From assembly GCA_038501785.1 (NCBI GenBank), contig JBAMJR010000040.1, forward strand, positions 7,122,001 through 7,186,000: 64,000 bases of DNA, read 5' to 3'. The notes under the pieces are model-generated. The model searched no databases. It had not been told where the DNA came from and saw nothing but the letters and a program-made list of their open reading frames with translations. Made by a program: the position numbers and the translations under genes. The DNA comes from Myoxocephalus aenaeus. Lineage: Eukaryota; Chordata; Actinopteri; Perciformes; Cottidae. Positions 58,691 through 64,000 of this stretch are shown here, one piece after another. Position 1 is the stretch's first letter. The number at the start of each line of letters is the position of its first letter.

Positions 58691-59339
58691 ACACAAGATT
58701 GTCACAGGATATGAAGAGTTTAATAAATTCATACATTACAGGTCTGATGGATTTAAGACATGGCCAGGATTACCTGAGCGTTTACTCCTGTGTTGAAAAA
58801 ACCCCAAAACATGAAGCTTAAAAACAATAAAACTCAATCACTTCTTTTTTTCCAGTCAGTCACCAAAACCAGGACGGTCCCGATGCACTCGATTCATCTC
58901 ACACCTGAAGTGATTTCCTTGTTTTTCATGCCAACAAAGGAAGCGCAGGACATTAACTGAATTTCAGAATGTGGAGGACTGACCGTGAATGGATCTTTAC
59001 AGCCCACATCTTAGAAACACTTTCTCCTCAATATGTGAATGACGGGAATTGAAAGCGCATCAGGGATCTAAGCGAGCACACTCGTTTCTCTTTCAAAAGC
59101 TTCCTTGTCAAATGTAGCAGTGCAAAAATAACAGAGCACCCTTTACTGGATGACGCCGCAGATAAATACCATTATGAGAATGTTTTCAAAACAAAGCATG
59201 CGAACAGAAAAGCCACTCTCTCATCATTTTTAAACGGGAACGCGGCGAGTGCCGCTCTTAGTGCCAAAGTAAAAGCCGACTTCAGACGACCGTTCTGCCC
59301 TTTTCCTCCCTCTCGTCATCCGTGGTTGACCAGCAGGTT
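58691..59339 (-). other. Candidate terminal exon / 3' UTR of a minus-strand transcript
   Basis: On the minus strand a strong pyrimidine tract and acceptor, TTATCTTTCTCTTCTCTTAG (AG at 59341-59340), opens this exon. In phase 0 it reads NLLVNHG and stops at 59318-59316. The 3' end has a canonical poly(A) context: ATTAAA (58724-58719), then about 20 nt, then a GT-rich CTTGTGTGTGTC element (58696-58685). This combination is rarer by chance than a single signal and makes a genuine 3' end plausible. An upstream candidate exon ending in phase 0 lies at 60643-60874. Confidence 0.35.
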
Positions 59340-60642
59340 CTAAGAGAAGAGAAAGATAAAATAAAGAGGGAGACATAATTAGTCCATCTGCACTCTTGCC
59401 ACACCCTCCGACCTTTGAGAAGCTCTTAGGAGCAAGGATCGCCAGGCCTTGTGCATACTTTCCCAGCTGCACTCGAACACAACTGAAAGGTCAGAGCCGC
59501 TGATAGTAGGGATTATCTCAGTAATGGAGAGGACAAGGACCTGTCGACTGTCCACGTCGCTTCCTCAGCGGCCTTTTCATGCTGCAACAAATTGCAACGA
59601 TAGAAAGTAGACAAGATGAGAACGTCCCTCAACTTGTAAACTTCTTTGTTGTTTGTGTTTGGTATTTGTCGTTACAATTTTTATAAGACTGTTCCCCTTG
59701 ACATACTAAATCATTTGCACGATGTGTGTTTTTACCAATGCGCTAGAAGTTTGGGAATGGACTTTCAAATTGTTATTATTACTAATAACTTACAGAAATA
59801 CGTTGTGTTAAGTCCACCTTCCTCTCTGTCACGCTCTCTACACACACATAGCGAGCGACCCGGCGCTCGGTCCTCCTTTCTGCGATTGTCTCGGTTAAAA
59901 GTCTAAATTTATTGAAAGAACGATGGATCTGTGTTTGTTGGCGTTCAGGCTTCTCAAAAATAACTTTCACTGCGGTTTTGGGGGTTTTCATGGAATGGAT
60001 AATTGCTTTCGAAGAAAAATCTCTGAATGAAAATCGATAATTCAAAGTCGGTACGAGCACCATTTAATGTTGTATTTTACAGTTGTTGAGATGGTTATCC
60101 CAAAGTAACCACGCTCACACAGATATTTCCAGCAAGTGTCCCTCACTATGGGAAACGGTGATGTGCGTCCCCACTACAATTTCATTGTCTTTATCTGTAC
60201 AATATGTTGTCAACATGAAAAAAAGAGGAACCGACATCAAAATAAAAGCTCTCATGTTTCTATGTGGACCGAATCCCTTTATTTGTTAACACAAGACTTT
60301 TATTCTGAAATGTTTGCAGGACAGTGTTGTGGAAAATGCTGTGACATGTTCTGCTCTATAAATTAAGAAAGTTTAATCGTGTATTATTATTATCATTATT
60401 AATAACAAATGAGCACACACTTCTCAATTCTTTTCTGTCCAAATGTATAATTAAATAAATTGGCCATTATGAAATGCAAACTTACAAGCTCACACAGGCA
60501 GTGTGGCCCGGGCGTTAATATGCATGAGATCTACCCAAAACCCATTTAAAATAAATTCAGGTACATTCTCATTCATGCTCTCTGAACACAGCATTCAGTT
60601 CATGTGCGGGAGATGCAAAGATCCAAGAGAGCTATATCTTAC
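59340..60642. other. Noncoding stretch (possible intron)
   Basis: A further minus-strand acceptor (CTGACCTTTCAG) near 59489 could define another small exon, without a convincing donor. Otherwise nothing recognised. Confidence 0.35.
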
Positions 60643-60874
60643 TGAGTTGAAAACAGCTCTGTGCAATTGATCTAAGCCCTGCAACCTCCCATCTTTCAAC
60701 CGAAGATCAATGAGGTCCTTGAAACCCCGGCACTTCATCACCCTGAGAGAACCCAACAGGTCTGACACCGTGTCCCACGCTGCAGTGTCCGACCTCATCT
60801 TAAATACTGTGAGGGGGCTTCCCCCATGAACTGGCTGTGATCAATTAACACCTTGAAATCCTGGCAAGACGTTC
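60643..60874 (-). CDS. Candidate exon with start codon, unknown small protein
   Basis: On the minus strand the very strong acceptor CTCTCTCCCTCTCTCTCAG (AG at 60876-60875) and the donor TCA|GTAAGA (60642-60637) bound 232 nt. An ATG at 60798-60796 opens 52 codons, starting MRSDTAAWDTVSDLLGSL and ending LHRAVFNS in phase 0, after a stop just upstream in the same frame. Spliced to 59339 it would add NLLVNHG and stop, giving 59 residues. The peptide is helical-looking and leucine-rich. No family is recognised. A noncoding RNA is an equal possibility. Confidence 0.3.
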
Positions 60875-61609
60875 CTGAGAGAGAGGGAGAGAGAGACGGC
60901 ATATCAAGCCGAAGTGAGAACCAGCCAACTGGAGTAGAGCTCTTGGCACCATGCAGATCTATTCCGATAACCTTGGAGTTCGACCTGTCATAAAGATCGA
61001 TAAAAGCTAGGTGATATACCTTGTTAGTGAGACGGCCCCAACAGAACATATCGAGTTATAGATTAAGAAGTGGACGCTCATGGGTGTTTAAAAGTAGGTG
61101 ATTGGCCTTCAATGAAAAGGGCAATGAATTATTTGAAGCCTTATTAGTTATTACTGATGTGTTTCAAGAAAGCCAATATCTAAAACGATGGCTCCTAGCT
61201 GTGATCATATAAGGTTATTACCAAGGAAAGACTCAACCCTGACTACGTGATCTGTTTTTTTTTCAGATGCAGATGTAGTGCATTCAGCTCCCGACATAAA
61301 TGCTCTCTCACATATTCCTTTCAGGAAGGATCATGCAAATGATACGTGGAAACATGTCAACAGAGTGCAATTATAATTCCACTGGATTTACTGAGGTCGA
61401 GCAATTAGTGGCGATCGAGTTTGTAAAGACAATTCTCTGTCGCTGAAAGACAGGCTTCACAACAGCACCGACGGGACAAGCTACAGGAAGGGTTGTGCCA
61501 GAAAAGGATTAACCTTCACTCTGCTGAAACCAAAATAACTTCAGTCACAGAGCACACCACAAATCTATCGAGAGATGTCCATTGTTCAAGTCAAGTCGAG
61601 GTGACGCGA
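60875..61609. other. Noncoding stretch
   Basis: A (GA)-rich run near 60878-60896 forms the pyrimidine tract of the candidate exon on the other strand. Nothing else recognised. Confidence 0.4.
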
Positions 61610-61965
61610 GAGGAAAGGTGTGGGGATCACCAGTCATGAGGATACATTGTCTTATAGACAGCCATTTTTGTGGAATGTTGAGTGCCAATCTAGTAGAAGT
61701 TGATAGTGTAAACTTTGACAATGCTGGTGGCACTACATGACATCCATCATTTAAGTAATTAAGATTCGTCCCCTGGGCATCGTGGATCTCTGTACCGGAA
61801 TTCGTGGCCATCCATCCGACAGTTGTCAAGACATTTCACCAAGAAGCAAATATTCCAACTGCTCCTCCTTGTCTGTACACATTTGTCATGGCAATCCATC
61901 CAATAGTTGTCGAGATGTTTCAGTCTGGGGCAAAGTGTTGGACTACTCACCATTCAACCATTAGC
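61610..61965 (-). repeat. Dispersed repeat family A, copy 5 (partly tandem modules)
   Basis: Three degenerate modules follow each other: about 61618-61710, 61745-61830 and 61860-61950. The last shows CATGGCAATCCATCCAATAG and 'ttgtcgagatgtttcagtctggggcaaagtg', the family core on the complementary strand. Confidence 0.65.
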
Positions 61966-62429
61966 ATAGTTAAAGATACATGAAGTAGTACAAATATTGA
62001 CTTATAGATAACTAAAGACAGAAAAAGGAACAATAATTATCATGATAATGTCTGATTGTATTGTATCAAAAAACAAACGGGTGGAATCTTGTGGTTCATA
62101 AATTTGAACTTGACGTTCAGCAAATTGAAGTCGCTACAGGCTGCAACTACACTCTTGAAAAGAGATTAACATTTACCATTCCAAACGCTTTCTCTTCACA
62201 AGTTGGCGTGGCTCGGGTATATTTTTTGTGCCATTAGTGTGTCCTGCTCTGTTCCTCCATCTCTCTTTCATTTCTCACACAGTTTGTTTGACCCCATTTG
62301 TATAAGACATAAGACTGTAATGTTGTCATTAATGTGTGGCTCTATCGAGATCACTGTTCTTTTTTGAGCTGTGATGTCAGACACGTCCCACTACTGTTCC
62401 TGATGCCAAGGGTACCGATGTCAGGTGGT
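61966..62429. other. Noncoding stretch
   Basis: No recognised feature between the two family A copies. Confidence 0.4.
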
Positions 62430-62970
62430 CCAATACTTTGGGATGGACTGGAATATCACTACAAATATTGGATGAATTGCCGAGAAGGTTTGTGAGGACA
62501 TTAATGGTCCCCGGGTAACAAATTGTCATGACTTTGATGATCCCTTGACTTTTCCTCTAGCGCCATTACGAGTTTGACATTTTACGTTTTGAATTAATTG
62601 TCTCAACAACTCTATTGCAAGGTTGGCCATGACATTTGGTGGCGATTCATATCCCCCCAGAACAGAAAGTTGTAATAACTTTGGTGATTCTCTGACTTTT
62701 TATCTGGCACCATCATCAGGTCACATTTTTTCATTGTCCATTACTTTAAATAATGTTTAAATACCTGCTAAACTAATGACCTTCCCATCAGCCTCAGTTG
62801 TACTTTTGGCTTACTGCTACTTTGCAAATGTTAGAATGCAACTCAGATGGTGAAGAGGGCAATCAGCAGCATGTCAGCTGTTGTGATTAAGAGCATGTTA
62901 GCATGCTGAGATTAGAATTGAACTCAAAGCACCACTGGGCCTCAGTGCAGCCCCAAAGAGTGTAGACTGG
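62430..62970 (+). repeat. Dispersed repeat family A, copy 6 (most complete)
   Basis: Modules in order: 'aatattggatgaattgcc', 'acattaatggtccccggg', GATCCCTTGACTTTTCCTCT with 'agcgccatta', 'tgtctcaacaactctat', 'ggccatgacatttggt', 'ccatcatcaggtca', 'ctaatgaccttcccatcagcc', GAGCATGTTAGCATGCTGAG and 'aaagcaccactgggcctcagtgcagcc'. It serves as the reference for the family in this window. Confidence 0.75.
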
Positions 62971-62994
62971 AAGTGCTAGATGTCCCTAAACCTC

Positions 62995-63450
62995 CTCCAG
63001 GCTACATGAAAACAAATCTGAAACAACTCTCCTTGGTCCCCCAAAGTCGATCCCTATTTTAGAAAAACCTCTTGGCTCCAATGTCTACGAATGTTAAACC
63101 TGCAGCCAGAAACCTGGCTGTTATATTTGACAGTGACCTTTCGTTTGAAAAGCGGGTTGCATTGGATCGTTCAATCATGTTTTTATCAGCTGAGGGCATC
63201 TCAAAAATCAGGTCTTTTCTCAGTCAACCTGATCTTGAGAAGGTCAGTCATGCTTTCATGTCATCTCAGTTAGATAATTCTTTGAATGCAGGATTAATCC
63301 CCCCCAAAAAACACCAGCTCAGCTTTGAACAAATACCAGAAGATAAGATCATGTCAGCTCTGTTTCAGCCTCCCATCACCAAGTTTCTACTGATTACTTT
63401 TAAAGTACTTCATGGTTCAAAGCCATTAGCGGTACATTACCGTTAACGCT
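62995..63450 (+). mobile_element. Decayed LINE, reverse-transcriptase C-terminal region
   Basis: A plus-strand frame from 63072 gives MSTNVKPAARNLAVIFDSDL and SFEKRV, then after a frameshift near 63165-63200 ISKIRSFLSQPDLEKVSHAF. A neighbouring frame carries CFYQLRA at the frameshift. Farther on FLLITFKVLHGSKPLAVHYR is recognisable. These are hallmark segments of the C-terminal part of common fish LINE reverse transcriptases (the 'NVKPAARNLGVIFDSDLSF' type). A stretch between them is missing. It is a pseudogene, probably older than the L2-like copy at 20.96 kb, and of a different family. Confidence 0.8.
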
Positions 63451-63488
63451 GAATTGCTGCTTCCCTTGTAAAGCATCTTTTAAATCAC

Positions 63489-63492
<4 letters not shown>

Positions 63493-63524
<32 letters not shown>
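63493..63524. repeat. (TA)n microsatellite
   Basis: About 16 TA units just downstream of the LINE remnant. Confidence 0.95.
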
Positions 63525-63526
<2 letters not shown>

Positions 63527-64000
63527 AAATAATTGTTTTAATTAAACGGTGCAATGTGTAAGGTCTGGCCATTTTTGTTTAAAACATTTTTTTCTAAATG
63601 AACCAACATTATCAACAGAATGTGAAGATGTTACAGTGTTGTGTCAATGACGGCAGTGCATTCGGTTTCAGAGATATCTACTGAAGTGTGCACGCTGACC
63701 AGCTGGACCCGGCCCGTCCTGTCTTGCAAAGACCACGTGTTCCTCGAGAGGGGATGGAGAGTCCCTGTAGCGTCCGGTCTGTCCTCAGTCCAGCATGAGA
63801 GGACGAAGACGTCTGCCACGAGGGCTTGTCAATAGTCCATCCATCGTCCGTTGGCATTTTGTTTGTTTGTCGGATTAAATCCAAAGTGGCAGAAACGAAA
63901 AAGAAAAAAACGCCTTACACACTTGACCCGACCTCCCCTCTTGCCGGGATGCTTTTCAATGTTATTGCCTTTATTTGTATTACATATTACTTTTGCGTAA
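63525..64000. other. Noncoding stretch to window end
   Basis: No feature recognised. Short open frames on both strands here lack domains or splice support. Confidence 0.4.

Overview
This window is vertebrate nuclear DNA, most likely from a ray-finned (percomorph-type) fish. The reasons are the very high load of long (CA/GT)n and (CT/GA)n microsatellites, L2-like and other LINE fragments, a tRNA-derived SINE, hAT-type DNA transposons, and several dispersed repeats that I recognise from memory of teleost genomes. Nothing looks prokaryotic or viral: there are no operons, ribosome-binding sites or compact coding. Family recognition was done by eye, with no database search.

The window is gene-poor and looks intergenic or intronic. 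No intact gene of known function can be identified. The only recognisable proteins belong to mobile elements: an L2-like reverse-transcriptase 3' half (20.96-21.78 kb), a decayed LINE RT carboxy-terminal region (63.0-63.45 kb), and two transposase pieces inside a hAT element (53.6-53.8 and 55.1-55.3 kb). Outside transposons I found a handful of candidate exons supported only by open frame, splice signals and phase: a two- or three-exon minus-strand model from a CpG-rich promoter-like block (10.72 down to 3.24 kb), a plus-strand start with splice donor after a CpG-rich block (57.49-58.32 kb), a minus-strand unit ending in a good poly(A) context (60.87 down to 58.69 kb), and two isolated exons (38.1 kb minus, 41.5 kb plus).

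Layout: 0-13 kb holds dispersed repeats, microsatellites and the minus-strand gene model. 13-20 kb holds microsatellites, a polypurine block and a 15-bp minisatellite. 20-25.4 kb is a cluster of old repeats around the L2-like LINE. 25-36 kb is mostly unique sequence with a striking GC-rich hairpin (30.74 kb), homopolymer C tracts and LTR-like promoters. 36-40 kb has a SINE and a complete 585-bp non-autonomous hAT with an 8-bp target duplication. 40-50 kb is dominated by microsatellites and a 590-bp polypyrimidine tract. 52.7-55.6 kb is a complete 2.9-kb hAT-superfamily element with terminal inverted repeats, a perfect 8-bp target duplication, transposase remnants and a 52-bp perfect palindrome. 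56-64 kb returns to microsatellites, a possible promoter, old repeats and the second LINE.

The strongest observations are the two hAT insertions (boundaries proven by target duplications), the 52-bp perfect palindrome inside one of them, the 19-bp-arm hairpin at 30.74 kb, and a dispersed pair of about 150-bp homologous segments at 26.7 and 47.2 kb. I did not find a convincing new biological system.
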